A stretch of DNA of 64,000 nucleotides. Source: Punica granatum (taxonomy: Eukaryota; Streptophyta; Magnoliopsida; Myrtales; Lythraceae). The DNA lies in assembly GCF_007655135.1 (NCBI RefSeq), contig NC_045128.1, positions 17,810,230-17,874,229 on the forward strand. Reading direction: 5' to 3'. Of this stretch, positions 1 to 11,991 are shown in pieces (within the stretch, counting starts at the first letter, position 1; each line of letters begins with the position of its first letter). A program made the position numbers and the translations under genes. Under the pieces are notes generated by a model. That model saw nothing but the letters and a program-made list of their open reading frames with translations. It had not been told where the DNA came from and searched no databases.

Positions 1-645
1 ATCTTCCACGTTGGCTCCTCTTTTTCTTCATCTACCTGGAGGATTCCTTCGTCCGAGAAGTCCGTATTAATTGGCGTGTCGTCGTCAATTAGGAATTCTG
101 CTAGGTGGTCAGCAATGGCTTGCCCCTTAATCGACGTGCGAGGCACGTACTCTATGTCGTATTCCGTTAACTGACAACGCCACTTTGCGATGTTCCTCAT
201 GGAGGAAGGGCTATCGAGCAAATACCGCAAGGGGTCCGCTTTTGACAATAAGCGGATCGTGTGATAGAGCCTGTACTGTCGGAGCCTTTGCATGACCCAT
301 ACCAATACGCAACACATCTTTTCGATCTCTGGATAATTGGATTCCCCTTCGGTGAACTTCTTGCTTAAGTAGTATATCGCCCTTTCCGTGCGCGTTGACT
401 CGCCTTCTTGCCCCAGCATGCACCCTAAGGACTGTCGGCGCACTGTGAGGTACAAAATGAGGGGCCGGTTCGGCACGGGTGGTACCAATATCGGCGGCTG
501 AATTAGGTAGGCCTTGATGGTGTCAAAAGCCTTCTGGCACTCGTGGTCCCACTCCATCGCTGCATTCTTGCGGTGCAAGTGAAAGAGCGGTTGGCACTTA
601 TCTGTCAGGTTTGTAATGAAGCGTGCGATGTAATTCAGTCGCCCC
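1..645 (-). pseudogene. Element A pol, second part: end of reverse transcriptase, degenerate RNase H, start of second RNase H
   Basis: The minus strand is open throughout 640-1 in the frame that matches element B at about 29125-29765. It begins just after the EVRGFLG motif of the reverse transcriptase thumb/connection, which ends at 6738 on the other side of solo LTR S1. It then carries the Gypsy RNase H region (YLSKKF, NYPEIEKM, LLDSPSS) and stops at the window edge at WKM, directly before the expected YFDGA motif of the second RNase H. The usual first catalytic Asp of the Gypsy RNase H is missing: the segment reads LYLTVRRQSLGCMLGQ, as in B. It is part of a broken gene because pol is split by S1 and carries stops upstream. 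The 5 bases 641-645 belong to the target duplication. Confidence 0.85.
641..645. repeat. Target-site duplication of S1, left copy (GCCCC)
   Basis: GCCCC directly precedes the TGTCAGCACC end of the LTR and is repeated directly after its other end at 6733-6737. Confidence 0.93.
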
Positions 646-1899
646 TGTCAGCACCCCATTTTGGCCCACCGGCTTCCCACACGAAGATTTCCTATCGAGG
701 CCGGGACACTGTTCATCACCCGGCAGTCAGAGGCGAATAGGCAGGCATGGGGTCATGAACAATGGGAGAAGAGGTAGGTCACTGAGAAAAGCGGAGGAAA
801 GCCATCAGAAGAGCGAACGAACAAGGAATCCCCAAAACGATGGGCTGGCACTGTGGCACTATTCATCATCAAGTCACCGAAGCACTGAAAGGTGCCCAAT
901 ATGGGACTCCAAAAATCCCTCTCAATGCCAAAGTGACCAACGACACATCCGAGCGTGCTCCGGAGACATCCTGGTTAGGCCGGGACACCCCAATGTCCCA
1001 CGGACGCCTTTTCTAGCAGAGCTCTCGGGGCCCGCTCCACTGACAAGCAGACGGCCCCCCAAAACGGGCCTACAGGCATCCAGGGACCACCAGGGTCGGA
1101 GAACAAGCTTCAGATGACCTTCCGGAACTCGACTCGGTTTCCCGAGGGACGTTTCAGTGGTCACGAACGTCTCCCGGCGAGCCTTCGGGGTACTTCCACG
1201 GAAAACAGAGATCACAACGATCTCCGAGCACCTCACTGAGAAAACCCCGGTCAAAGTCCCTAGGTCTTCCTGGGCCAACGGTCCCCGGCCGAGGGCGACG
1301 AGCCAACGATCCCTCACAGGGCAAAAGGATCGCCAAAACGAATGTCAGGATGCACGAAGAGCAATCGGGGACCGGGGACACTCAATTCTACTCCGAATGT
1401 CCGAATAGGGCAAAACCGACTCTCAAAGCGCCGAGTCGCCCGAACGTTCGTTCACACGACGCATGGCGATATTAGGCTCATTCAAATCCTTTTCGTTCAA
1501 GCATTCCAAATCCATAAATTAATCGGGCATCGGAGATCGGATGCGCGTTCAATTGAGTCTCAAGTTTTTCTGGCTTTTCTCTTAATCGAATGGGACCCAC
1601 AGCTTAGCCAAGCCAAGCCTCCAAGCCGCGGCTCAACCCCAAGCCACGGCTCAATCCCTAAGCCACGGCTCAATTCGGTGGCTCAAACCCAAGAAGCTCC
1701 CTCCACCACACAAATTCAAATATCTCTTACACCTTCCTACACATATCTCCCATCCATCACTTCCCATCACTTCTCCTCTTGCTTCCCCTACACTCTAAGT
1801 GACACAAACCCCTCCCTAACCCCTCTTCAAAATTCGGCAGCCCCTTTATCCCCTTTAAAAGCACACTTAATTTCACTAATTTTGCATCATTAGCCTCCT

Positions 1900-1907
1900 T
1901 ATATAAG
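1900..1907 (+). promoter_or_regulatory. Putative TATA box of LTR S1
   Basis: TATATAAG lies about 1.25 kb into the LTR. Other family LTRs have CTATAAG at the matching place (18025, 34735, 46463, 52356, 58292), followed by the same C/T-rich stretch. The start of transcription would be a few tens of bases further on; this is inferred, not shown. Confidence 0.55.
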
Positions 1908-2654
1908 CCTATTGGGTCATTAACTTAATCACAACTCAACTCCCATCATCTCTCTAGCCTTCTCACTCTAGGAAACCCTCTCTAAGCCCTCTCAAAGTTC
2001 AGCAAATTCCAGAATTCGTGCAGCCCCTCCTCAGCCCAGAAACCGGGCAAAACAAGGCCAAACCAATCCCGTTTTCCGGCGACCGCCACCCAACCTTAGC
2101 CAACTTCAACCAAATTTCATATCCCGCATGTTTTCGACCTCCTAAGTCCATTTCCGACCCTAGATTTTTCATTTGAAGCTCCCAGCACATCGTTCCAGCT
2201 CTGTCCAGATTCGGATCCCTAGGGCGTTTTCCCAGTTTCTAAGCGAGTTCTTCCTTCTCGACTTAGCCAACTTCAACCAAACTTCATATCCCACATGTAT
2301 TCGACCTCCCGAGTCCATTTCCGGTGTTAGTTTTGCGATTTGAAGCTTCCAGCTTGCCAAACCAGCTCTGTCCAGAACCGAGTTCCATAGGCATCTTCAC
2401 GGTTTCCCGGGTTTCCTCGACATTTCCACCACCCCACGACTATGGCGAGTCGTGCCATCATTTCCTAGGGGTTCCTCATGACCCTCACTCTCCCCCGTGA
2501 CAAGGTGGTCGCATGCCGAGAGCCGCTCAACCGCGCACCACCGCCATTTCTCTCTTTTCTCCCTTCACAGATTTTTTCCAGTTTTTACCGGTTTTCTTTG
2601 CATCTCTCAGGAAAATCGACATGTCTAATCTTCACGAAACCACTGTAGGCATGA

Positions 2655-3330
2655 TCCTCAGTCAGTTAGGAGTCCAATGCAACCGATCTTGCACCAAAAG
2701 ACCACCGGGAGCCTCCCGAAGAGTCGTTTCTTCATCGGGTGCCAGTCAAGTTTGTTCCTCTGGTCGTCTTTTCTAACCAGAACTTTGCAGGGACGCACAG
2801 GTAAGCTCGGGTTGAATCTCGCTACGAGCCACCCATCACCGTGCTCCTCACTCAGTTAGGAGTCCAATGCCACCGACCTTGCATCAAAAGACCACAGGGA
2901 GCCTCCTGTAGAGCCTTTTCTTTGCCGGGTGCCAGTCGGGTCTGTCTGTCCCGACTGGATCTGTCTTTTTTTTTGCTAACCTGATTTTGTTTTTGATTTC
3001 CGGAAAATCTACGCATGCTCTCCTTCCGAAACCACCGCAGGATTGATCTCAGTGAGTTAGGAGTCCAATGCCGCCGACCTTGCAGCAAAATACCACCGGG
3101 AGACTCCGGAACAGCCATTTCTTTCTGACCTGCCCAGTCGTGTCAGTTCCGCCCAGTCGGTTCTGTTTTCTGCTAGCTAACCCGACTTTGTTTTCGATTT
3201 CCAGAAAACCTACGCATGCTCTCCTTCAAAAATCACCACAGGCGCGATCCTTAGTCTCTTGGGAATCCAACGCAACTGGCCCCGCGCGAAAATTCCATCC
3301 CGATCAACCGATACAGCCCCGACAAGCCAG
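2655..3330 (+). repeat. Four-fold tandem repeat of about 190-202 bp within LTR S1
   Basis: The core AGTTAGGAGTCCAATGC or a close variant recurs with its right end at about 2680, 2870, 3071 and 3273, so the spacing is 190, 201 and 202 bp. Each core is followed by related text (CCGACCTTGCA, CACCGGGAG) and by a T-rich stretch. The LTRs of B, D and E carry a single version of this block (for example near 18610 and 47053). It is a local expansion that partly explains the greater length of S1. Confidence 0.8.
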
Positions 3331-5350
3331 ACTGCCAGTCGGGTCTGCCAGTCGATCCGACTGCACCGATTCGGGTCTGTTCGTTCCAGCCGAGTCTCCC
3401 GACTCCCTTTGCCACTTCTCCGACTCTTTCCTCGTGTTCCGAGGCTAGGTAACACTCCTTTACGACTTAGAGAAGTTAGGATCTCCGATATTCATTTGAT
3501 ATGAGGTGTTAAGGCGTTTAACAAGTTGAAATGCATGCAAGTTTACGTTCTTACCTACTCCCATGCAAATGTACGTCGTTTATCATGCTATACGTCGTAT
3601 GAACACATGCATCATGACGGGAAAGAACTTAAATCGGGGTTGAAGAGGTCGCCTTGACCCGTGTGAGCCACGGAAACTCACGGCCATTCCTCATGGGAGG
3701 TGGCCGTGAGTTTCTTTGGACCACACGGGGTCCAAGGAATCCTCTTTCGCCTCGAAATAAGTCGGTTCCCGTATTTTCCATTTCGTCGTTGTATGAGTCG
3801 ACGCCGTTTTATTGACTCCTTTAAATATTTTGTTTGTGCATGTTTGTATGCCCGTTTGCGTTCCTAAGATCATGGGGGCACCGGCTATGTAAAAAACGTA
3901 CGTTGTCATCGTGTTTGATGTTTTATGCATGCAAGAAACGGTCAAAACCGATTCTTGGAATTGATTGTAATCACAATTTTCATTTAATCGTTGGTTTCAT
4001 GTTAATTCGTATGCTAGATACGTTAATATCGAACAATCATTTCATTGATCCATAACAATTGAGGTTTGAGGTCTCGATCATTAAACCATTCCACAAATGG
4101 GAGAAACGGGACGTATCATTCGGTTAATTAAATCATCTTGGACTAAATAATTAGATAAATTGATTATTAATTCGTAAGCGCGTCGATGGCTCACGGAACG
4201 GCGAGAATGTCCTTTTCCTTAAAAAGCCCACAATTTCAAAACACCAAGACGTGTAACACGAATAGAATCGACGGCTAGCGAGTACTCGCGTGCTACAACT
4301 CGAGTCCGGGCCCGATTTGAGGCGGCTCAAGTCGGGACGCACGAGTCCTCCCTAGACTTCTTCGTGTCACACGATCTTCAATTTGTACACGAACATCACA
4401 CGTTTTATTATCCAAGGGCATAATCGTCATTCCGTGATTCACCGATACCCTAGGCGTTAGGGAGTTGGAAACACTTCGATCTATGAAAGAAAAGGGCAAC
4501 CCGTTCGGGTGCGAGTTTCATTCGCACGGCCCATTCCGTTCACTTTCGGTGTTTCTATCTTCCTACCGTAGATTCGGTGGTGAACATTTTATTTCAGTTA
4601 CAAAACACAAAAAACCGGATTAATCATGCATTTGGCTTAATCAAACATTAGATAGCGGATAAGCGGAGTGATAGATTCCAATCTAGAGTCAAAACACGAG
4701 TTTGGCTAATTCGGTGAAACCGCAGTGTCACCTCACTGAATAAGAGTCTTAAAACAAACACACACATGTAATTGGCTTAGAACCCTATTCTAATCCACCA
4801 TCTATGTTTGCCTAGGTTAGATACATTGCTTGCTAATCAACCCCGGTTAATAACTGATTAAATCACGTACATTCGGCCTAATACACAACTCGTCTGTATT
4901 CACCGATACTTATCAGTTGTTGTCTGTATTTCATCAGTTTTATCAGTTTTCTTCTGTTTTATTCTTGCTTTTGCTGATTTGTCGCGATTCGGGCCCGAGC
5001 CCATAGGTTACGTGTTACGCGGGGTCCAATGCCCTAAACCACCGAACACGAGGTCCAACGCCTCCTAATTCACCGAGCGCGTGCAACCCGAGTGCGGAAT
5101 GGGATCTCGCCTCGATTCACCGTTACACTCCGAACACGGCCTATGTGGAAGGCAATTTGGATTGGGCGTGTGAAACGGATCTAGATATCACCCGGGAGCT
5201 CGATCGGCCCAACGGTTACAGTGGGAATCAACCGATTCTCCTGCAAACCGTTGGATCGATCGGACCCGACCCCCGGCTCCTCGAGCCCGCGTTGCCTTAA
5301 TTTGATTATCGGTTATTCAAAATACGCGGCGGGCCGAAATGGAATATTGG

Positions 5351-6732
5351 CCCATTGCAAACCGATCGGGATCCATTTACTTGTTCAGTTATACTTTGTA
5401 ATTATTCGAGAGAACATTGTGAGGATTTTTATTTGTATATTCACTCAGTCACTTGTAAGGATCCCCGATCGGCGAGCGAGAGGTCCGAGTGTCAAACCGG
5501 TCAAGTCGGTCTATTATCACCGAGAGATGAGTAAGCTCGAATACTCGCGGTTTCGGTTCGCGCAGGGAATCGACCATCACGGTTCGATGAACTGTAACGC
5601 TAAGATAGTGAACCGATACCTCGATGCACAAGCCTACTCATCTTTCGGATTCTTGGTCCAACTTGATCAATTCATCGACTTTACGGTGTCAAAACGGGCG
5701 AGTCAAGTGCGACCCTAAATCATGCGGTAAATAAACAAAAAACGGCAAGCCTAGCAAACTAGAGTACCGAAAGGGCGTGCGGGATATAGGCCCGCAGGTA
5801 ATAGGACCCCCGAATTCGGAATTTCCGGTTCCGTACGACCATTGCCTTAGCATTTAGGTGTACCCCGTACCCCTAGACCCGGGTAACTTGCCGGCCCTCG
5901 ACCTTCGGGTCGTAAAATGGCAAGTGGCGACTCCTTCTCACGTGCATCCGTCTTGCGTCCCCGGGAAGGTGGACACTCCCAAGCCGCGTTTGCTTAGGCG
6001 CGCGCATGCGTGCCCCGACGAGATGAAATTCGGGTGCGCATAGACCCAATGCAAACCGATCGGGATCCATTTATTTCATCCAATTGTATTTTGTAATTAT
6101 TCGAGTGTACATTGTGAGGATCTTATTTGTATATTTATTCATATACTTGTGAGGATCCCGATCGGTGAGCGAGAGGTCCGAGTGTCGAGTCGGTTAAGTC
6201 GGTCTATCGTCATCAAGGGATGAGTAAGCTCGAATAATCGTGGTCTCGGTTCGCGCAGGGAATCGACCATCACGGTCCGAAGAACTGTAACGCTAAGATA
6301 GCGAACTGATTCCTTGACTCACGAGCCTACTCATCCTTCGGATTCTTGGCCCAACTTAATCGATTCATCGACTTTACGGTGTCAAAACGGGCGAGTCAAG
6401 CGCGACCCTAAATCACGCGGTAAATAAACAAAATGGCAAGCCTTGCAAGCTAGAGTACCGAAAGGGCGTGCGGGATATAGGCCCGCACGTAATAGAACCC
6501 ACGAATTCGGAATTTCCGGTTCCATATGACCATTGCCTTAGCATTTAGGTGTACCCCGTACCCCTAGACCTGGGCAACTCAACGGCCCTCGACCTACGGG
6601 TCGTAAACAGTAAGTGGCGACTCCTTCTCACGTGCGTTCGTCGCGCATCCCCGGGAAGGTGGACACTCCCAAGTCGCGTTTGCTTAGGCGCGCGCAAGCG
6701 TGCCCCGACGAGATTAAATTCGGGTGCGCACA
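5351..6732 (+). repeat. Direct duplication of the last 690 bp of LTR S1, the two copies from different subfamilies
   Basis: The segment starting at CCCATTGCAAACCG (5351) ends near 6040 at GGGTGCGCA, where the LTR would normally end two bases later. Instead a second copy starts at about 6045 (CCCAATGCAAACCG) and runs to 6732. Copy 1 shares subfamily markers with D, E and A (GAGAGAACATTG, CTCGATGCACAAGCC). Copy 2 shares markers with both LTRs of B (GTGTACATTGTGAGG, CTTGACTCACGAGCC). Confidence 0.85.
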
Positions 6733-6737
6733 GCCCC
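6733..6737. repeat. Target-site duplication of S1, right copy (GCCCC)
   Basis: GCCCC follows the CA end of the LTR and matches 641-645. Element A pol resumes here. Confidence 0.93.
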
Positions 6738-7817
6738 AAGAAACCGCGCACCTCTCGGACCATAGACGGCGGGGGAAGCTCTTTGATCGCCTTGACTTTA
6801 TCCGGATCCACCTCGATACTGCGCTCACTGACCACGAATCCTAGCAGTTTTCCTGACCGAGCGCCGAATGTGCACTTTGCTGGATTAAGCCGGAGTTTGT
6901 ATTCTTTTAGGCGGTCGAAAAGGTGCTTCAGGTTGACAAGGTGGTCTTCTCCTTCTTTGGACTTGGTGATCATGTCATCGACATATACCTCGACTTCCTT
7001 GTGCATCATGTCGTGGAATAATGTGACCATAGCCCTCTGATAAGTCGCCTCCGCGTTCTTGTGGCCGAAAGGCATAACGCGGTAGCAAAAGGTTCCCCAC
7101 ATCGTAGTGAACGTCGTTTTGAGTTTGTCTTTCTCGGCCATCCGGATTTGATTGTATCCAGAGAAGCCGTCCATGAAAGAGAATTGGGCATGGCGCGCCG
7201 TATTGTCGACTAGGACGTCAATGTGCGGCAAGTGGAAGTTGTCCTTAGGGCTGGCCTTGTTGAGATCTCGGTAGTCAACGCAAACTCGGACCCTTCCATC
7301 CTTCTTTTCCACTGGCACGATGTTGGCCACCCACTCTGAATAGTTGCAGACCTCGAGGAATCCTGCATTGATCTGTTTGACGACTTCTTCCTTGATGCGG
7401 AGAAGGAGGCTGGCCCGCTGTTGCCGTAACTGTTGCCGTTTGGGCGGGAATTTCTCGGTGTCGAATGGGAGAGAGTGCTCGACTATTGAGGGGTCTAAGC
7501 CGGGCATGTCGGCGTAAGACTAGGCGAAGACCTCTTGATATTCCTTCAGGAAGTCGATCATCCGTGCTCGCTGTGTGGGGTCGAGAGTTGTCCCGATCTT
7601 CAAGGTGCGAGGCTTTTCTTCGGTGCCCACGTTGATCTCCTCCGTTGGCTCGACTGAGGTGATTTGATGGTCCTCGAGGCGACGCAAACTCTCTTCTATC
7701 TCGGGCACCTAACTGTCCTCGGGGAGCCTTTCCCCAAAGTATATGGGTTGGGGCTCACCGAGTTGCTCTCGGGATAGGCTCAAATCGAAGCATCGAGGGT
7801 TTGGATTCGAGTGGAGC
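6738..7817 (-). pseudogene. Element A pol, first part: reverse transcriptase
   Basis: Downstream of the intron acceptor, the minus strand encodes a linker and then a Ty3/Gypsy reverse transcriptase: VEKKDGRVRVCVDYRDLN, FSFMDGFSGYNQI (first catalytic Asp), YRVMPFG, YVDD (second and third Asp), LLGFVVSE, and EVRGFLG just before S1. The enzyme would copy the element RNA into cDNA in a cytoplasmic particle. Breaks in the pol frame: TAG at 7709-7711 and TAG at 7520-7522, the latter at a position that is Trp in B, followed by the S1 insertion. The conserved FGLKNA motif reads FGHKNA here. The frame otherwise matches B closely, so the assignment is firm, but this copy cannot give a full polymerase. 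Confidence 0.9.
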
Positions 7818-8030
7818 CTGGAAATTTGAGAGAATTGTCTTAGAAAGTTTATAGCGCTACGAAATAGAGAATAGGAGAGGGAGAAAGAATGCAAGGGAAT
7901 TCAAAAAAATGCGTGTGAGATTTCATTGATGTTGTGAACAAGAAGCCATAATAGGAACCCCTCTTTCCCGTCATGTTGGGCATGGCTATGCCGACACGCG
8001 GGGAACATCTTATACATAGATAAGCCTTAC
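7818..8030 (-). other. Putative spliceosomal intron between protease and reverse transcriptase, element A
   Basis: On the minus strand the donor is GT|GTAAGG (intron begins at 8030) and the acceptor is TTTCCAG|GCTCC (intron ends at 7818), 213 bp. Element B has the same two sites 216 bp apart at the same codon. The body of the interval has drifted more than the flanking exons. An intron at this place is an established feature of Ogre-lineage elements; splicing here is inferred from sequence only. Confidence 0.75.
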
Positions 8031-9545
8031 ACATCGGCAATCACAGCCGAGTAGCGCGGGACTGAGGTCTAGTTGTCCAGCTCCTCGTTTTCCTGCGCCA
8101 AGCAGATGTGAACCCCTGAAGGAATTTCCTCGGTGACGGCGTACACGGCTGACGGAGTGGCAGGAGTGTTGTCGGAGTCCGAGGAAGGGCCGTCAAGGGT
8201 GCCTCCTATGGTGTGTGAAGGCCCAGGGAAGAAGCGGGATAGCGGGGGGACTAGAATGCCCCTGTTGAGCTTCTCGTAATATGCAGCGAGGTGGTGAAGA
8301 TGGTTGCCCCTGCGGGCCTCGATGATCTCATGGCAGGAGGGGCGAAAGCCGAGTCCCCTCCTGTGCTTGTATTCCTCGATCTCAATGGGGCGGCTGATCC
8401 CTTGTCCGCGCGCCCCGAGGCCGGTGCCGGGAATGTAGTTGTTGCGCAGGAGAACTTTTCCTTTCATGCTGTCGGCGCGGGACGGTCCACTCTCTCCGTA
8501 GTCTCGGATGACGGAGATGGTTTTGAATGAGTGGAAGGGGAGGATTTCGTCGTCCCCGACGCTGATGTAGGGCACCGCCGTCTCCTTGTAGATGGCGTAA
8601 TCCTCCTCTCCTTTCACCGTAATGAGCTTCTCCTCGACGATGAACTTCAACCGTTGGTGCAGAGAAGAGGGGATGGCGCCAGCCGAGTGGATCCAAGGCC
8701 TCCCGAGCAGCAGGCTAAACGCATTTGGGATGTCGAGCACCTGGAACGTGATGCTAAACGAGCATGAGCCAACATCTATGAGGAGGTCGATCTCCCCGTT
8801 CACCTCCCTGCGTGAGCCGTCGAAGGCTTGGACCGCTGTTTTGCTTGGGCGGACTCGGTTGAGGTCCACATTCATTTGTCTCAGGGTGGTCACCGGGCAA
8901 AAGTTAAGGGCGGACCCGTTGTCAATCATGACCCGGCCGATGATGTAATTGTTGCACTTGCAGACAATGTGCAACGCTCGCGAGTGCGACCAACCTTCGG
9001 ACGGGAGCTCGTCGTCCGAGAACGAGATGGTGTTGGAGAAGATGGACCCGATTGTCTCCTCTATCTTGTCCGGGGGTGTTTCCTTCGGGACTTGTGCCGC
9101 GGTCAGTACCCGGAGGAGGGCCTCTCGGTGAGGTTCTGAGCCGAGGAGGAGGGAAAGCAATGAGATGTGGGCCGGGGATTTGGCCATTTGCTCGACCACT
9201 TTATATTCGCTTGCCTTCACGATCTTCATGAAAGCTTCAGCTTCCTCCTCGATCACCTTCTTGGGCGGGAAAGGCGAGCTTTCGGGCGTCGCCCCGTCTT
9301 CAACGGCGGGCGCTTTCCCCTTGTCCTTGGCCGCCGGGCTCTCATACACCCGTCCCGAGCGTGTCACCCCCATGACACTGAATTGCTGCTCGATGCTCCC
9401 AACACTTCCTTCGTAGGTCCAGGGGACCTTGCTATCTGAGTACGGCTCACGGGCAGCGATGTCGACGACGAACGGGGCCGACGAGGCCACATGTCCCGTG
9501 AACCCGACTGTGAGTTCTTCGGGAGTGTAATTGATCACGAATGGA
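8031..9545 (-). pseudogene. Element A protease region with G-patch-like tail
   Basis: The frame from 9538 holds an N-terminal spacer (EPYSD, WTYEGSVG, MGVTRSGRVYES), then a retropepsin-like domain with active-site MIDNGSALN and the flap-side LLGRPWIH motif. A glycine-rich segment follows (IPGTGLGARGQGISRP) resembling the G-patch seen after protease in Tat-type elements. The protease would cut the Gag-Pol precursor during particle maturation. The reading frame is joined to gag by a frameshift near 9545, so it is not continuous with gag. A stop (TAG, 8069-8071) stands where B has Trp. Beyond it the exon continues to the splice donor at 8031. The domain order matches B exactly. Confidence 0.85.
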
Positions 9546-11678
9546 GGGGATTCTCCTGCGCTTCTTCACCCCTCCCCATGGCGCATACAGAGATCATGTT
9601 GATAGAAGGCCCCGAACTTGGCCTATGGTCCGGGAGGGGGTTGGCCTGCACATTTGGGGGCCTGACGGCGTTAAAGGTGAGTCTGTTGCTGTCGATCCTC
9701 CTCTGAATTTCGTCCCGCAACCTCCAACAATTGTCGAGAGTGTGCCCCGGCGCGCCCTGATGATATTCGCAGTGCTTGGATTGATCCTGAACGGATGGGT
9801 CGAAGTTCGGGCCCGGGGATACTGGCTGAATCTGGTTGCCCGCCAGGAGTTACCGATATATATGAGAGAGAGGAGCAGGCAGTGGTGTGTATTGTTTGCG
9901 GAGTCGGTTTTGTGCGCCGCCGACCTGTTGACCTTGCGGAGTAGGGTTCTGTTGCGCCGGTGGAGGGGCTCTCGACATCGGGGGCCTGGGTTGAGAGGGT
10001 TGAGCGGAGGCGGGCGCAAAGTGATTATATTGCTGTGAGCTCGTCGGCGGTGGGATCGATGGGGCTGAATAGTAGATCGACTGGGGTTGGTGCTGTGGAG
10101 GCGGGGAAAAGTAGGTAGGAGCGGTGGTCGGTGTGGTCGTGAGATTCACCGAATATTGTTGGGGCGCCTGATGTGCCGTATTGACGGCGTTTACTGAAAC
10201 TTCCTTCTCTCTTCTCCCGCCGGAAGACGACGACGCCGCGGGAGCTTTCTTTGATGACTCCTCCCCTTTGCTAGTGGGGTCCTCCATCCTTCCGAGCTTG
10301 ATCCCCAAATCCAGCTTTTTCCCGGCCTCGATGAGGTCGGAGAACGATGAAGTGTGCGCCAACAGGTATGAATAGTACACTCCCCTCAGTGTGGAGTGAA
10401 ATAACTGGATCTGTTGCGCTTCACTGATTGGGGGGATGTGCTTCGCTGCTTGGGCGCGCCACTTGGCAGCGTATTCCTCGAACCTTTGGCTCTCGCCATT
10501 TCTTTTGTGCTCAGCTCCAGAAGTGTGGGAGGCGTTTCCGCGCAATATCGGTATTGGTCGGTGAACTTCCGGGAGAGGTCCTCCCACGTCGGGATGTCCT
10601 CAGCCTTCAGCGACATGAACCAATCGAAGGCCGATCCCGACAAGTTATCCTGGAAGGAGTGGATGACAAACTCCTCGTATTCCCAATATTGCAGCATCTT
10701 CCCTCGGTAGTGGCGGAGGTGGTGGCGTGGATCCGTTGTGCCCTCATAGGTCTTGAAGTCCGAGACCTTGAACTTCGGGGGCAGCCGCATACCCGGGAAT
10801 AGGCTGCAGTCGCTATAGCGTGCGTTGGGACGAGCATCACCCGCCTGTAGGGCCCGTATCGTTTCTTCCATCCGTTTCAACCTACGCTCCTGTTCGGCGT
10901 CGGCCTCGGGGAAGAAATGGGTCGGTGAGGCGAACTGGGCCGCATGAGTCGGCGTGCCCGGTTCGTGGAAGGTGGTGTTTATGGGGGGCGGTGCCTAGTA
11001 GGAGAGGCCGGCGTGAGGCTGTAGAGACGGATAGGGGGGAAGCTCCGCGGCTTGAAGATGAGTCGGAGCAGGTGCGCTGGACGCCGGGAAAACCATCGGC
11101 GGAGGTACTGTGTAGGCCATAGCTGGGGCTGGTATGGAAACGGGCGGAGGCGTGGACAAGACGTGCTCCGAGGATAGGAAGGTCGCCGGTGGAAGAGGGA
11201 CGGCCGTGGGGGTCGGCGGCGGCGAAAATTGGCTGGTGAAGGGGTGAGCTACGGACGTGTGCAGTGTTGGTGGTACGGGCGTCTCCATGTTCTCCGGGGC
11301 TTGAGTTGGTGGAGCCCACGGGGTTGGATCGGCTGTCGGCCCCGGTCCTGGTGGAGGCGTGGAGCTCGAAGAGGCTCGGTTGGATCCCTTGAGTAGGGCA
11401 AGCAGCTCTGCCATACTGGTGGCCATTTGGTTGATCGTGCCCTCGAGTGCCGCGATGCGGGCTTGGTCGTCGGAGGCGGAGGGCGTCTGTGAGGCCCGTG
11501 CAAGGGGCGCTCCTAAAGACGTCGGGGGCTGGGGATGCGTAGGAGGGGCGCCCGAGTACGCCGGGAGCATGCCTGCGGGAGTCGGAGGCGGCGGAGCGTG
11601 CGTTGGAGGCGGTTGAGAAAGGGTCGGGGCCGGCGGATTGACTTCCTCGGAGACGTCGACTCGATCTTTTTCCGCCAT
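9546..11678 (-). pseudogene. Element A gag
   Basis: ATG at 11678 opens a Pro/Ser/Thr-rich N-terminal region of about 227 codons. After a TAG (10995-10997) the same frame continues into the Retrotrans_gag-type core (MRLPPKFKV, HHLRHYRGKMLQYWEYEEF, AFDWFMSL, DQYRYCAETPPTL). A frameshift near 10500 moves the rest (FEEYAAKWRAQAAKHIPPI, SFSDLIEAGKKLDLGIKLG) to another frame. A TAA at 9850-9852 follows, then a zinc-knuckle-like CX2HX5HX4C segment near 9735-9780. Gag would form the particle shell and bind element RNA. The TAG at 10995 is shared with B at the same codon; the other breaks are private to A. Confidence 0.88.
10995..10997 (-). other. In-frame TAG in gag shared by elements A and B
   Basis: TAC TAG GCA on the minus strand, with open and conserved coding sequence on both sides in the same frame. 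Element B has the identical codons at 24840-24848. It could be programmed readthrough or an inherited defect. Confidence 0.7.
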
Positions 11679-11991
11679 TCTGAGACGTTGACGAGTCGGA
11701 TACCGGTGCGACGCCAGTTATAATCACCTAGAATTCCAAAAGTATGTAAAGACCATGCGATATTCTGAATGACAAGTGCGGGATAAATAAGATAACGCGA
11801 TGTATGAGATGCATGAATTTTCGAAACGCTGATGTCATTACATTGATCGGATTCAAGTTCCATAGTTTTACAAAATACAACAGGCGGAAGGAAAGGAACA
11901 TAAACGTGAAGCCGACATCCCTTTGCGCTCGGTGGCCTTTTGAAAGCGGCGTAGGTCCGAGCGAGGGCAAAAATGGGCACATCTGCTAATC
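11679..11991 (-). other. Spacer between ORF1 and gag of element A
   Basis: 313 bp with no frame matching a protein. It is collinear with 23840-24158 of B (319 bp). No promoter or RNA feature is clear. Confidence 0.6.

Larger units (their letters stand above)
646..6732 (+). mobile_element. S1: solo LTR of the Ogre/Tat-like family inserted in element A pol
   Basis: It starts TGTCAGCACCCC and ends GGTGCGCACA, the termini shared by every LTR of this family here, and is flanked by GCCCC on both sides. No primer site, gene or second LTR lies between the repeats, so it is a solo LTR, the normal product of recombination between the two LTRs of an inserted element. At 6087 bp it is about 1 kb longer than the LTRs of B (5027), D (5043) and E (5065). 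The extra length comes mainly from a second copy of the last 690 bp and from a four-fold repeat of about 200 bp. Short ORFs inside it on both strands recur in the other LTR copies and are not treated as genes. Confidence 0.93.
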
